Shown: positions 17,677 to 27,413 of the stretch, one piece after another
Position numbering within the stretch: position 1 is the first letter of the stretch
How the letters are laid out: each line of letters begins with the position of its first letter
Assembly (NCBI GenBank): GCA_963678155.1
Contig: OY782678.1
Coordinates: 1,550,001 to 1,614,000 of the forward strand
Source: UBA10566 sp963678155
Lineage (GTDB): Bacteria; Bacteroidota; Bacteroidia; Bacteroidales; P3
Length of the DNA: 64,000 bases
Reading direction: 5' to 3'
Made by a program: the position numbers and the translations under genes
The notes under the pieces: generated by a model
The model's database searches: none
The model's input: the letters and a program-made list of their open reading frames with translations, nothing else
Told to the model about the DNA's origin: nothing

Positions 17677-20600
17677 ATGAATTTAGAGGAACCAATAAAC
17701 AAAAAATTTCATTTAAAGAAGATTCTACGGGTTATTAGTTATGTGCTATTAACTGTTTTTTTATTTGTTTATATTCTTATAGCATTGCTAAATACAACCA
17801 TCATGCAGTCAATTACGGCTGCGAAACTTGCAGATTATTTTTCTAAAGAATGGAAAACCGAGGTTAGAATAGGTGCTTTAAGCATTAATGTCTTTGATGG
17901 TGTTGGTTTATATGATGTTTTCTTAGCCGATCAAAAAGGTGACACAATACTTTTAGCCGATAAACTTTCTGTAAAACTTTTAGCTTTTCCTTCTGCAAAA
18001 GGAATTAAGTTAGGCACAGTTAAGTTAGAGGATGCTGTTTTTAATCTTGAATCAGGACCTAAAGGATTAAATTTCAAATTTATTCTTGATTATTTCAAGA
18101 GCAATAAACCTAAGAAGAAAGAGCCTTCAAAACCTTTTATTATTGATGTTAAGCGTTGCAAATTTAAGAATGTTTCATTTTCGCTTAGGCTAAGAAATAA
18201 CAAAAAAGAATATCCCGAAAGATTAGTGGCAATAAATAATATGCAATATACTAATTTAAATTTAGATATGCGTGATATTCTTGTTGTAAAAGATTCTATT
18301 AATATTAAGATAAAAAAGTTTTCAGCAAAGGAAAAAAGTGGTTTTTATATAAAGAATATTTCAGGGGCATTCATTGTTTGTCCAAAAACTATTATTGCAA
18401 AAGATGCTAATATAAAGACATCTAATTCAGATTTGTATTTTGATGCTTTAATGAGAACAACATCTTGGAAGACATATAGTCATTTCATTGATTCTGTTTA
18501 TTGTCAAGGAGAAATAAAGAAAGGTAGTATTGCTGGTATGAAAGATGCTACTTATTGGGCTGATGCAATTCGTGGATTTGAACAAAAGGCAGAAGTAAGC
18601 GGTAAGTTTTATGGCAGAGTTTCTGATTTGCGTTGCCAAGATTTAGAAGTTAAGACAGGTAAAGATACTTATATAAAAGCAAAAGGAACAATTATTGGTT
18701 TGCCTAAACCAGAAAATACAGTTTATAATATTATTGCTCAAGAAATAAGAACAAGTTATAAAGACTATAAATCAATGAAGTTAGGTCATCGCTTAGAGAA
18801 TTTACCTATTCCTAAGATGGTTTCAACACTTGGTAAGATTAATATGAAGGGAGAGTTTAGAGGGTTAATAAAGAATTTTGATGCCTCTGCTCAAATAAAG
18901 ACAGAAATAGGAGATATAGATATTCTTGGTAGTTCAATAAATAATGGAGTTGATGTTACTTATTCCGCAGATATAATCTCTAAACAATTTGATGCAGGAA
19001 AGTTATTAGATATGCCATGGCTAACAACTACAGAATTTGGAGCAAAAGCAGAAGTAACAGGAACGAAACTTGATAATATACATGCAACTCTTTTGGCTAA
19101 TTTCAAAAACATTGATATCAAAGGGAATAACTACGACACTATTTCTGTTGATGGAGAAATGAAAGGTAAGCAAATAACAGCACAGTGTTATTTGGATGAT
19201 GATGCAGTAAAATTAACAGCCTCAACAGAATTTGTTTTAGGAAAAAAGAAATCTTTGTATGTTGATGCAGATATAGATTATGCTAATACTCATAAACTAA
19301 AACTATTTAATTTTGCTGATACAACTACAACTTTTTCAGGAAAAATAATAGCAGATATTCAAGACTTGAACCCAAAAACCATGACAGGTAGTGTGAATAT
19401 TCAGAACTTAAAGTTTACTCTTTCAGACACTAATATCTTTTCAATTACTCATCTAAATGCTCAGATGAGTAATAATAAATTGACTAATAGTTTAAAGATA
19501 TATTCCGATATTTTGGATTTCTCAATGGTAGGGGATTATACTTTTGATAATATAGGAAAAGATATTAATTGGATCATTAAACATTACATTCCAAGTTTTA
19601 ATTTCAATAAAGATGGAAAAAATACTTTGGATTCAATTGATAATGAATATCAAATTAAGTCAAACTTTGTGTTTTCTTCAACAATAAAAAATCCAAAGCC
19701 AATTCTTAATCTCTTTGCACCAAAGATTCAATTAAGTAATAATATTGTAATTTATGGAAAATGTAATCCTGGTGATAAGCTTAATTTAAATATTAGAGCA
19801 AAGAAATTTATTGTAGGGAATTTTGTAATTGATAATTTGTTATTGGAATCAAAGGTTAGGGAAAATTATCTAAATACTTCAATCAATAGTTCTAATTTCA
19901 ATATTACAGATAGTTTGTATATTAAGAATATTGCTCTTGAAATAAATTCTAACTCAAATGAATTTAATCTATTATTAAATTTCTCGGATAACAAATCAGA
20001 TAAGCCAACAAGAGGTCGTTTAAATTTCAAATCAATATTTATAGAGCATATTTTGCAAGGAGGATTTGAGAATTCGGAAATAGAGCTTTTGGGGAATAAA
20101 TCAAGTATAAATAATAATAATATAATTAGTTTTGATGGTAAGCAAGTAGCTATACTTAATTTCTCGCTTAATAAGAAACAAGAAAGTATAACTGTTAATG
20201 GAATATTATCAGATAAAAATTCTGACAAGGTAGATGTTGATTTTAAAAATGTAGATATAAGTTCATTTAATTCTTTATTAAAGAATTCAGGATTAGAATT
20301 AGGAGGTAGGATAAATAAGAATATTACATTTAGAAATGTATTGTCAAAACCTTTCTTCACTTCTAATTTAGTAATAGAAGATTTGGTTGTTAATAATAAT
20401 ATTTTAGGACATACAGATTTAAATATTAGTAATACATCTACTAATGATGCGTTTTTTGTTAATGTAAAGATTCTATATAAAGGTAATGATGGAACCCAAA
20501 ATACCCCATTAGCAATAACAGGATTTATTTATCCAGAAAGAAAGAAAGATAATTTAGACCTAAATATCAGTTTGAAAAACTTTAATATAAAGGTAATTGA

Positions 20601-22161
20601 AAAATACTTAGTTAGTTTTGCTTCAGAAGCCGAAGGGTTATTAAGTGCTCAAAATATTAAGGTAAAGGGAACGTTTAATCAGCCTGATATTCGTGGGGTT
20701 TTGATTTGTAAGGATGGTGGATTGAAGATAGATATGATAAATACTAAGTATTATTTTTCCGATACAATAAGAATAGAAAACAATAAATTTATTCTTAATA
20801 ATTTCCAATTAAAAGATGCCCAAAACAATAAAGTGAATATAAGTGGTAGTATAACTCACGATAAGTTCCAAGATTATAATATTAATTTGTTAGCCAATGC
20901 TCAGAAGATAAAGATATTAAATACGAAAGCCTCTTCAGGGCAAATGTATTATGGAGATGCTTATGCTTCTGCTCGAGTAAAGATTTTGGGTGATTTATCA
21001 ATGTTAAATATCGATGTTCAAGCAAAAACGGAAAAAGGAACAAATTTAGTAATTCCAATTTCAAGTAAGACCTCTGTATTAAATAACTCATTTATTGTGT
21101 TTACACAGATAGACAAGACAAAGAAAGAAGACTCATTGTCAATAAGACCAATAGTAAAGAAAGCAAAGGGTATTGGCTTAAATATTATGATTAAATTATC
21201 TGTAACACCTGATGCGTTAATATCATTACCTATGGAATTTAATCAGTTAAATGGAGATTTATCAGCCTCTGGAGAAGGAGACTTAAATATGGAAATAGAT
21301 AATAAAGGTAAGTTTAATATGTTTGGAGCAGTAGCCATTTCAAGTGGAACATTTAAAATGAAATTGATGGATTTGATTGATAAGACCTTTGTAATAGAAA
21401 AAGGAGGAAGTATTCAATTTAATGGAAAGCCAACATCAGGGGTTATCGATGTTAGTGCAGTTTATAAAACAAAAGCTTCTTTGGCACCAATACTTGGAGT
21501 TAGTTATTCTAAACCAGTTGATGTTCAAAGTATAATTATGCTTTCTGGCAATATGATGAATCCAGTTCCAAAATTTGATATTAAATTACCAAATACAGAT
21601 GCAGAAACAGTTGATAAATTATTTATGTATATTGATAAGAATGACGAAAAACAAATGTTGGAACAAACAGCTTCACTTCTTTTGGCACGTCAATTCTATT
21701 CAAGTACAGGAGGAATTAATAATATTGTTGCAGGAACAGACATAACATCATCAGCATTTGAATTAGCATTTGGACAAATAACAGGAATGCTAACAAATAT
21801 GGTTAAGTTTGTTGATGTTGGCTTAAACTATACTCCAGGAACATCAGGAATAACAGACCAATTTGATGTTAGATTTTCAAAAGATATAGGTCGTTGGGTT
21901 GTAGAAGTCAATTCAGTTTTTGGAGGAAAGACAGAAGAACAAGCAAAAGGAGCTTCATCTTTTATCGGTGATATAAATGCAGAGTATAAAATTACTGATA
22001 ATTTCCGTTTCAAAGCATTTAATAAATCAAATGCTAATGACTTCACAAAATATAATATTACTCCATACACTCAAGGAGTAGGTATAACATATAAGAAAGA
22101 ATATGATAAATTTTCTGATATATTCAAATCAAGAAAACAAAGAAGTAAAGTACTAAAATAA
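17677..22161 (+). CDS. TamB/DUF490-like translocation-assembly or lipid-transport protein
   Basis: A 1494-aa protein with one N-terminal membrane anchor (about residues 19-40, VISYVLLTVFLFVYILIALL). A very long repetitive beta-rich periplasmic body follows, AsmA-like at its start (LADYFSKEWKTEVRIGALSINVFDGVGLYDVFL). The C-terminal region about 1090-1480 is the TamB (DUF490) domain (MKLMDLIDKTFVIEKGGSIQFNGKPTSGVIDVSAVYKT). The family forms hydrophobic grooves spanning the periplasm, linked to outer-membrane protein assembly and phospholipid transport. No TamA neighbour is present. It is followed after 11 bp by mgsA. Confidence 0.9.
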   Translation: MNLEEPINKKFHLKKILRVISYVLLTVFLFVYILIALLNTTIMQSITAAKLADYFSKEWKTEVRIGALSINVFDGVGLYDVFLADQKGDTILLADKLSVKLLAFPSAKGIKLGTVKLEDAVFNLESGPKGLNFKFILDYFKSNKPKKKEPSKPFIIDVKRCKFKNVSFSLRLRNNKKEYPERLVAINNMQYTNLNLDMRDILVVKDSINIKIKKFSAKEKSGFYIKNISGAFIVCPKTIIAKDANIKTSNSDLYFDALMRTTSWKTYSHFIDSVYCQGEIKKGSIAGMKDATYWADAIRGFEQKAEVSGKFYGRVSDLRCQDLEVKTGKDTYIKAKGTIIGLPKPENTVYNIIAQEIRTSYKDYKSMKLGHRLENLPIPKMVSTLGKINMKGEFRGLIKNFDASAQIKTEIGDIDILGSSINNGVDVTYSADIISKQFDAGKLLDMPWLTTTEFGAKAEVTGTKLDNIHATLLANFKNIDIKGNNYDTISVDGEMKGKQITAQCYLDDDAVKLTASTEFVLGKKKSLYVDADIDYANTHKLKLFNFADTTTTFSGKIIADIQDLNPKTMTGSVNIQNLKFTLSDTNIFSITHLNAQMSNNKLTNSLKIYSDILDFSMVGDYTFDNIGKDINWIIKHYIPSFNFNKDGKNTLDSIDNEYQIKSNFVFSSTIKNPKPILNLFAPKIQLSNNIVIYGKCNPGDKLNLNIRAKKFIVGNFVIDNLLLESKVRENYLNTSINSSNFNITDSLYIKNIALEINSNSNEFNLLLNFSDNKSDKPTRGRLNFKSIFIEHILQGGFENSEIELLGNKSSINNNNIISFDGKQVAILNFSLNKKQESITVNGILSDKNSDKVDVDFKNVDISSFNSLLKNSGLELGGRINKNITFRNVLSKPFFTSNLVIEDLVVNNNILGHTDLNISNTSTNDAFFVNVKILYKGNDGTQNTPLAITGFIYPERKKDNLDLNISLKNFNIKVIEKYLVSFASEAEGLLSAQNIKVKGTFNQPDIRGVLICKDGGLKIDMINTKYYFSDTIRIENNKFILNNFQLKDAQNNKVNISGSITHDKFQDYNINLLANAQKIKILNTKASSGQMYYGDAYASARVKILGDLSMLNIDVQAKTEKGTNLVIPISSKTSVLNNSFIVFTQIDKTKKEDSLSIRPIVKKAKGIGLNIMIKLSVTPDALISLPMEFNQLNGDLSASGEGDLNMEIDNKGKFNMFGAVAISSGTFKMKLMDLIDKTFVIEKGGSIQFNGKPTSGVIDVSAVYKTKASLAPILGVSYSKPVDVQSIIMLSGNMMNPVPKFDIKLPNTDAETVDKLFMYIDKNDEKQMLEQTASLLLARQFYSSTGGINNIVAGTDITSSAFELAFGQITGMLTNMVKFVDVGLNYTPGTSGITDQFDVRFSKDIGRWVVEVNSVFGGKTEEQAKGASSFIGDINAEYKITDNFRFKAFNKSNANDFTKYNITPYTQGVGITYKKEYDKFSDIFKSRKQRSKVLK

Positions 22162-22172
22162 CAAAGAATAAA

Positions 22173-22649
22173 ATGAAAAAAGACGATCAATACACAATTG
22201 CACTCGTTGCTCATGACAATTGCAAGATAGACCTTGCAGAATGGGTTGCTTTCAATAAAAAGAAATTAGCTAAGCATAATATTATATGCACAGGCACAAC
22301 AGGAAGATTAGTTGAAGAAGAAATCAATAAAGGACTTTCAGCAAACTCAAGAGAGTATATAAGAGTACAGAAATTAAAATCAGGTCCTTTGGGAGGAGAT
22401 CAACAATTAGGGGCAATGATAAGTGAAAACAAGATAGATATTCTATTCTTTTTTTGGGATGCTATGGGACAACAACCTCATGATGTTGATGTAAAAGCAT
22501 TATTAAGAATAGCAGTTATGTATAATATTCCAACAGCATCAAACAGAGCAACAGCAGACTTTTTAATATCTTCACCACTATTTGAAAGCGAAGATTATGA
22601 AAGAAAGATTTATGATCATGACGCTTATATTAATAGGAGAATTAAATAG
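22173..22649 (+). CDS. mgsA: Methylglyoxal synthase
   Basis: Converts dihydroxyacetone phosphate to methylglyoxal and phosphate, a bypass relieving sugar-phosphate stress. The 158-aa product covers the family core: ALVAHDNCKIDLAEW, the phosphate-binding TGTTGRL, SGPLGGDQQLGAMI with the catalytic Asp, FFWDAMGQQPHDVDVKALLR and the histidine-containing end. It directly follows the TamB-like gene (11-bp gap), so it is probably coexpressed though functionally unrelated. Confidence 0.95.
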   Translation: MKKDDQYTIALVAHDNCKIDLAEWVAFNKKKLAKHNIICTGTTGRLVEEEINKGLSANSREYIRVQKLKSGPLGGDQQLGAMISENKIDILFFFWDAMGQQPHDVDVKALLRIAVMYNIPTASNRATADFLISSPLFESEDYERKIYDHDAYINRRIK

Positions 22650-22710
22650 CATATAAGAACAAATATAATATCAATAAACTAAAACAAATCAATAATAAAT
22701 TATTTATACA

Positions 22711-24861
22711 ATGAAAAAAACAATTCTATTTCTATTATTAGGCTTGTTTGCTTTTGCACCACTTGCTAAGGCAGATGAAGGAATGTGGCTGTTAATGTTT
22801 TTAGAGAAACAGACATATAAAGACATGAAAGCTAAAGGGCTTAAACTAACCCCTAAACAAATCTACGATATTAATCAAGCTTCATTAAAAGATGCAGTAG
22901 TTCAGTTTGGAAGAGGTTGCACCGGTGAAATAATATCAAACGAAGGGTTATTATTAACTAATCACCATTGTGGTTATCCAGAAATTCAACGTCAATCAAC
23001 AGTAGAACATGATTATTTAATGAATGGTTTCTGGGCATATTCAAAACAAGAAGAATTGCCTTGCCCTGGATTAACCGTAAAATTCTTAAAGAGAATGGAC
23101 GATGTTACAGATAAAGCATTACAGAATGTAACAAAAGAAACTTCAGAAGAAAACAGAGCAAGTATTATAAGAGATAATATCAAGAAGATACAAGAAGATG
23201 CAACAAAAGGAAATGGTTACACAGCACAAGTGGCAACAATGTTTGATGGAAATCAGTATATATTATTTGTATATGAAATTTTTACAGATGTACGTTTAGT
23301 TGGAGCACCACCATCATCAATTGGTAAATTTGGTTCAGATACAGATAACTGGATGTGGCCTCGTCATACTTGTGATTTCTCAATGTTTAGAGTTTATGCA
23401 GATAAAGACGGTAAACCAGCAGAATATTCAAAGAACAATATTCCATTAAAACCAAAACATTCATTACCTGTTTCTCTTAAAGGAGTAAAGAATAATGATT
23501 TTACAATGGTTATGGGATTCCCTGGTTCAACAGATCGTTTTTTAACATCTTATGGTGTAGAACAAGCAATAGATGTTTATAATCCATCAGTAGTTATAGC
23601 AAGAACAGCTCTAAGAAACGTAATGGATGAAGATATGAAAGCAGACCCAAAAGTAAGAATACAATATGCAGCTAAGTTTGCACAACTATCTAACTATTGG
23701 AAGTTTTATATCGGACAAACAGAATGTTTGAAAAATTTAAATGTAGAAAAAACAAAAAAAGACCTTGAAGATCGCTTTGCAAAATGGGTGTCAGAAAAAC
23801 CAGAACGTGTTGCAGAATATGGAACAGTATTAAAAGACCTTGCGGATAATTTTGCAATAACTAATGAATACGATTATCTAAAAATATTCACTAATGAAGC
23901 ATTTCTAAGGGGAAACTCAGGTGTAGCAATTGCACGTAATTTTGTAAGCTTAGAAAAAGAATTAAGAGAGAATGGCAATAGCGAAAAAGCAAAACAAATT
24001 GCACAAACAACAAAAGAAGCATTAGAAACAATATTCAAAGATTTCAATTTAGTAACAGAACAAAAACTATTGGCAACAGGACTTGATGTATTCTATCGTA
24101 ATGTTCCTTACAAACACCAAAATCAAGACTTCTTAGAATTTGCATTCAAAAACAAATACGACTTCAATAAAATATCAAAAGACATATTTGAAAAGTCAAA
24201 TCTTTTAGACCAAGCAAAAGCAAATAAATTATTAGCAAACCCAACAGCAGATTTAATAGCAAACGACCCAATGTTTATTCTTTACAAACAATTTGTAGAT
24301 AATATAAACTCAAGACTTGCAGCAGCACAGCCTGCTTATGCTGCACTAAATAAAGCAAATAGATTATTTGTGAAAGGAATAATGGAAATGGATAGTAATA
24401 AAGCATTTGCACCAGATGCAAACTTAACAATCCGTTACACTTATGGTCAAGTAAAAAATTATCGTCCAAAAGACGGTATAATCTATGACTATTATACAAC
24501 TCTTGATGGAGTAATGGCAAAAGAAGACTCAACAAATTGGGAATTCGTTGTTCCAGCAAAACTAAAAGAACTATATAAAACTAAAGACTATGGACAATAT
24601 GGAGTAAATGGAACAGTACCAACTGCATTTATTTCAAATAATGATATAACAGGAGGAAACTCTGGTTCACCAGTAATTAATGGAAATGGTGAATTAGTAG
24701 GAATAGCATTTGATGGAAACTGGGAAGCAATGAGTGGCAACATAGCATTTAACCCAGAACTACAAAGATGTATAAATGTAGATATCCGTTATGTATTATT
24801 TATAATAGATAAATACGCTGGAGCTACAAACTTAATAAAAGAAATGAACATAATAAAATAA
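22711..24861 (+). CDS. S46 family dipeptidyl-peptidase, DPP7-type
   Basis: A 716-aa exported serine peptidase that removes dipeptides from free N-termini in the periplasm. Signal peptide 1-21 (cleavage near AKA-D). The triad is visible: His in LLTNHHCGY (about 86), Asp in RHTCDFSMFRVY (about 227) and Ser in TGGNSGSPV (about 650). The residue 18 positions after the catalytic Ser is Gly (GIAFDGNWEAM). In this family Gly at that place marks DPP7-like preference for hydrophobic P1, and Arg marks DPP11 (Asp/Glu). The enzyme suggests peptide- or amino-acid-based nutrition. A strong terminator follows. Confidence 0.95.
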   Translation: MKKTILFLLLGLFAFAPLAKADEGMWLLMFLEKQTYKDMKAKGLKLTPKQIYDINQASLKDAVVQFGRGCTGEIISNEGLLLTNHHCGYPEIQRQSTVEHDYLMNGFWAYSKQEELPCPGLTVKFLKRMDDVTDKALQNVTKETSEENRASIIRDNIKKIQEDATKGNGYTAQVATMFDGNQYILFVYEIFTDVRLVGAPPSSIGKFGSDTDNWMWPRHTCDFSMFRVYADKDGKPAEYSKNNIPLKPKHSLPVSLKGVKNNDFTMVMGFPGSTDRFLTSYGVEQAIDVYNPSVVIARTALRNVMDEDMKADPKVRIQYAAKFAQLSNYWKFYIGQTECLKNLNVEKTKKDLEDRFAKWVSEKPERVAEYGTVLKDLADNFAITNEYDYLKIFTNEAFLRGNSGVAIARNFVSLEKELRENGNSEKAKQIAQTTKEALETIFKDFNLVTEQKLLATGLDVFYRNVPYKHQNQDFLEFAFKNKYDFNKISKDIFEKSNLLDQAKANKLLANPTADLIANDPMFILYKQFVDNINSRLAAAQPAYAALNKANRLFVKGIMEMDSNKAFAPDANLTIRYTYGQVKNYRPKDGIIYDYYTTLDGVMAKEDSTNWEFVVPAKLKELYKTKDYGQYGVNGTVPTAFISNNDITGGNSGSPVINGNGELVGIAFDGNWEAMSGNIAFNPELQRCINVDIRYVLFIIDKYAGATNLIKEMNIIK

Positions 24862-24884
24862 ACTTCATTCTTTTATATTATATC

Positions 24885-24917
24885 AAAGGGACAGATTTTT
24901 ACTCTGTCCCTTTTTTG
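24885..24917 (+). terminator. Rho-independent terminator
   Basis: Aaagggacag pairs with ctgtcccttttt across a 9-nt loop, followed by a T-run, 24 bp after the peptidase stop. Confidence 0.85.
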
Positions 24918-24950
24918 TTTATAACTTGATGTTGATTAAATATAAACCAT

Positions 24951-24958
24951 TATCTTTG
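24951..24958 (+). promoter_or_regulatory. -7 box for the small lipoprotein gene
   Basis: TATCTTTG with a TTG 16 bp upstream (24932-24934). The start codon at 25095 implies a leader of about 130 nt. Confidence 0.4.
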
Positions 24959-25094
24959 CTTATCAATAATCAATTATTGTAAATGAAAAAGAAATCATTT
25001 ATTAGTTTATATCAAAAATTAGTATTTACTTTGTGAAATAATTTAATTCAATATTAAATTGAGAAATAATATCTCACATTGAAAATGTTAAGCA

Positions 25095-25568
25095 ATGAAA
25101 AAGCTAAATTTAATTAGAAGTCCATACATATTAATTATTTGTATGACATTGGTTACAGCAACTCTCTTCTGTTGCAAAGATGATAATAAAGAAGAACAAA
25201 AATTAAGTAGTAATGTTACTTATGATAGTAAATGTAAAAATTCAGAGACAAAAGAATTTTGGGGAGATTCATTAATATATAGGATTAATGGAAATACCTT
25301 ATTTATAAATAAATATAACGAATATTATTGTTGTGGTGCAGATAGCTTATCTATTACTACAAATATTGCAAATGATACTTTATTTATTATTGAAAATTGG
25401 ATTGGAATAACTAATTGTGCATGTCCAAGAGATGTCGAATATAATGTTTCTAAAATTCCAAAAGGAAATTATGTTACTTGTATTTCTATATTATATCATT
25501 GGTACTATCCTTATTATGATTCAACACAAAAATGTTCAGATACAACATTCTGTATTCACGTTAATTAA
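25095..25568 (+). CDS. Hypothetical small lipoprotein
   Basis: A 157-aa product of unrecognised family. A basic start and hydrophobic core (SPYILIICMTLVTATLFCC) end in a lipobox-like LFC-C near residue 27, so a lipid-anchored exported protein is inferred. The mature part has several cysteines (YYCCGAD, NCACPRD, KCSD, FCIHVN) and a beta-rich look. It sits alone between a terminator and a phased repeat array. No function is assigned. Confidence 0.55.
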   Translation: MKKLNLIRSPYILIICMTLVTATLFCCKDDNKEEQKLSSNVTYDSKCKNSETKEFWGDSLIYRINGNTLFINKYNEYYCCGADSLSITTNIANDTLFIIENWIGITNCACPRDVEYNVSKIPKGNYVTCISILYHWYYPYYDSTQKCSDTTFCIHVN

Positions 25569-26178
25569 TAGATAAAATATGAAAAAGAAATTATATTATT
25601 TATGGCAGTTTAATCAAGTGGGTAATCAAGAATTCTTAACTTTGCCCAATTAATAGTCCAGAAAGATTTAATCTTTTTCCAAATAGATTAAATATAAATC
25701 CAGAAAGATTAAATCTATTTTCAGAAAGATTTAATCTATTTTCAAGAAGTAACCTACAATATCCATTTTTTCTCTCCTTATAATTATTATTGTTATATAT
25801 ACAAAAAAATAATATTTTTATGGAGAATATAACAACACCTTGCATAGCCTTCTGGTGTGGTATATTCATTTTCTGTTTTCATTAAATATTTTTATCCACC
25901 CAAAACATTATAGAACCCTAAATTTGAATTATCATCATCATTATATATAGGTAGAAAATATTATAGTGATTAATGGTGAGATTGAGATAAAGAATAAATT
26001 TTCTAAGAGCAGCATTTATTTTGTTTAATTGTAAAGGTACTAAAAACAGTCTATTACAAAGAATATTAGCATAAAGTTGTGTATATTAATCGGTTTTTCC
26101 TTTATTCCGATGTAATTTTCTGTATTATTTTGCGTCTTAATATGTAAATTGATTGTTTTGAGGATTACAGAATATAAA
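25569..26178. other. Intergenic region with phased array
   Basis: Holds the 21-bp array 25658-25755 preceded by gaattcttaac...ccaattaatagtcca, a unit also found at 62970-63006. The rest is A+T rich with no gene seen. A 24-codon frame at 25579 is too short and unsupported. No ECF sigma gene lies here, although one is often found ahead of the genes that follow. Confidence 0.55.
25658..25755. repeat. 21-bp phased array (ccagaaagattaaat family)
   Basis: Units start at 25658, 25679, 25700, 25721 and 25742, each exactly 21 bp apart, alternating agattta/agattaaa and taaatat forms. The same family, phase and upstream flank occur at 63007-63120. Confidence 0.85.
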
Positions 26179-26484
26179 ATGGAAGATTTATTAATAAAGG
26201 ATAGAGTAAAAGAAACTAATCCATATTTGTTTCAGAAGATTCAAATGAGGATAGCAAAAAAGAATTTATTTGTGTTACCTAAGTGGGCTTATAAAAGTAT
26301 GAACCTTAGTTTTGCGATTTTATTATTACTTATGACTTTTAATATATCTTATTTTACTAAAGCCGATAATGCTTCTAAAGAAATGGCACAAAGTAATTAT
26401 GATAAATTTGTAGAAGATAATTATTTCGATATTTTAGTAAATTACTATCCCTCAGAATTACTTAATATAGACAAAACGGAATAA
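26179..26484 (+). CDS. Small single-span membrane protein, possible anti-sigma-like
   Basis: A 101-aa product from ATG 26179; the frame also has a TTG at 26149 that is not preferred. One membrane helix (about residues 37-55, MNLSFAILLLLMTFNISYF) separates a basic cytoplasmic part from a short periplasmic tail. The stop overlaps the next start by one base (TAATG), so it is coupled to the CnrX-like gene. In related Bacteroidota loci this position holds an anti-sigma-like protein after an ECF sigma gene; no sigma gene is seen here. The function is an inference from position only. Confidence 0.5.
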   Translation: MEDLLIKDRVKETNPYLFQKIQMRIAKKNLFVLPKWAYKSMNLSFAILLLLMTFNISYFTKADNASKEMAQSNYDKFVEDNYFDILVNYYPSELLNIDKTE

Positions 26485-26981
26485 TGAAAAAGCCATATTT
26501 TATAGGAATTATAATAGCATTAGTATTATTATTAGGAGTAAATATCTTTTTCTTTTTCAATAATAGTTGCTACCATCCTTCTAAAGTGGAAAAGAAGATT
26601 GAGAAACCAAAAATTAATCCCTATGTTTCTGAAAACCTTTCTCTTAACAAAGAACAAGAGAAGAAATATGCTATTATAAAGAAAGGACATCAGAAAATTG
26701 CCATTAAAATAGCAGATAGTTTACATGCTTCTCAAGAAAGGTTGATGAATTATATTGAAAAGAAACCTTATGATACTATAGAAATTAATAATCTTGAAAA
26801 TAGAGTAACTTATTTTCAAAAACAACTTTTACATCAATCTGTTGAACAATATTATCAACTTAAAAGTATATTACATAAGGATCAAATGGCATCAATGGAT
26901 GATATTTATAGACAGATATTCGTTTGTCGTCCTACTTGTAAGAAAGATTCTAAATGTTGTGTCAAAAAAGGGAAGAAATAA
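26484..26981 (+). CDS. Periplasmic heavy-metal sensor-like protein (CnrX/ZraP type)
   Basis: A 165-aa product with an N-terminal membrane anchor (PYFIGIIIALVLLLGVNIFFFF) and a helical periplasmic domain (SENLSLNKEQEKKYAIIKKGHQ...). Such hairpins are typical of the CpxP/ZraP/CnrX superfamily that binds metal. The tail is Cys-rich (CRPTCKKDSKCC), a plausible metal ligand cluster. It lies in the operon of the RND efflux genes, so a metal-sensing or buffering role is likely. Confidence 0.65.
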   Translation: MKKPYFIGIIIALVLLLGVNIFFFFNNSCYHPSKVEKKIEKPKINPYVSENLSLNKEQEKKYAIIKKGHQKIAIKIADSLHASQERLMNYIEKKPYDTIEINNLENRVTYFQKQLLHQSVEQYYQLKSILHKDQMASMDDIYRQIFVCRPTCKKDSKCCVKKGKK

Positions 26982-27009
26982 TCAATTAATTGATGGTTAA
27001 ATAAAAAAA

Positions 27010-27324
27010 ATGAAAGTATTAGGATATATACTATTCTTCTTTTTCGCAGCATTTACATCATTTCATGGTTCAGGTATTCATGCCGATAATACTGTGGGAA
27101 TTATGGAAATATATCAAGATACAGACTGCCCTCATCATCAACATTCAACAAACCACTGCCCAGGTTCTTGTTTATGTCATCGTTGTGCTTCACCTATATA
27201 TTATATGGACTTTAATATTAATTTAGAATGTCCTTTTTCTTCCAACGTTCAGTTTCCTATTTATTATAATACATACACTTCTTACAATAAGAGTTATATC
27301 TGGAATCCTCCTAAATATTGTTAA
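27010..27324 (+). CDS. Small secreted Cys/His-rich protein of metal-efflux locus
   Basis: A 104-aa product with a signal peptide (MKVLGYILFFFFAAFTSFHGSG). It has a compact ligand-rich motif CPHHQHSTNHCPGSCLCHRC (about residues 40-59). Short Cys/His proteins of the DUF6660 kind are common just upstream of CzcA/CusA pumps in Bacteroidota; I assign it to that group by position and motif only. A metal-binding periplasmic role is inferred. Confidence 0.55.
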   Translation: MKVLGYILFFFFAAFTSFHGSGIHADNTVGIMEIYQDTDCPHHQHSTNHCPGSCLCHRCASPIYYMDFNINLECPFSSNVQFPIYYNTYTSYNKSYIWNPPKYC

Positions 27325-27413
27325 TATTGTTTTTTTATTTTCTCTATTTCTTTATGATTTAAAGGAATAGTGGAATTATTATTTGCTATATTAACTTATT
27401 TAGATAATTAGAT

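Noticed and set aside
25579..25653. 24-codon frame starting MKKKLYYLWQ
   Set aside because: Ends in the flank of the repeat array, is not supported by any family and has no clear promoter.
25636..25869. Minus-strand frame with NLS-rich repeated residues
   Set aside because: The repetition is the 21-bp (7-codon) array itself; any frame through it looks periodic.
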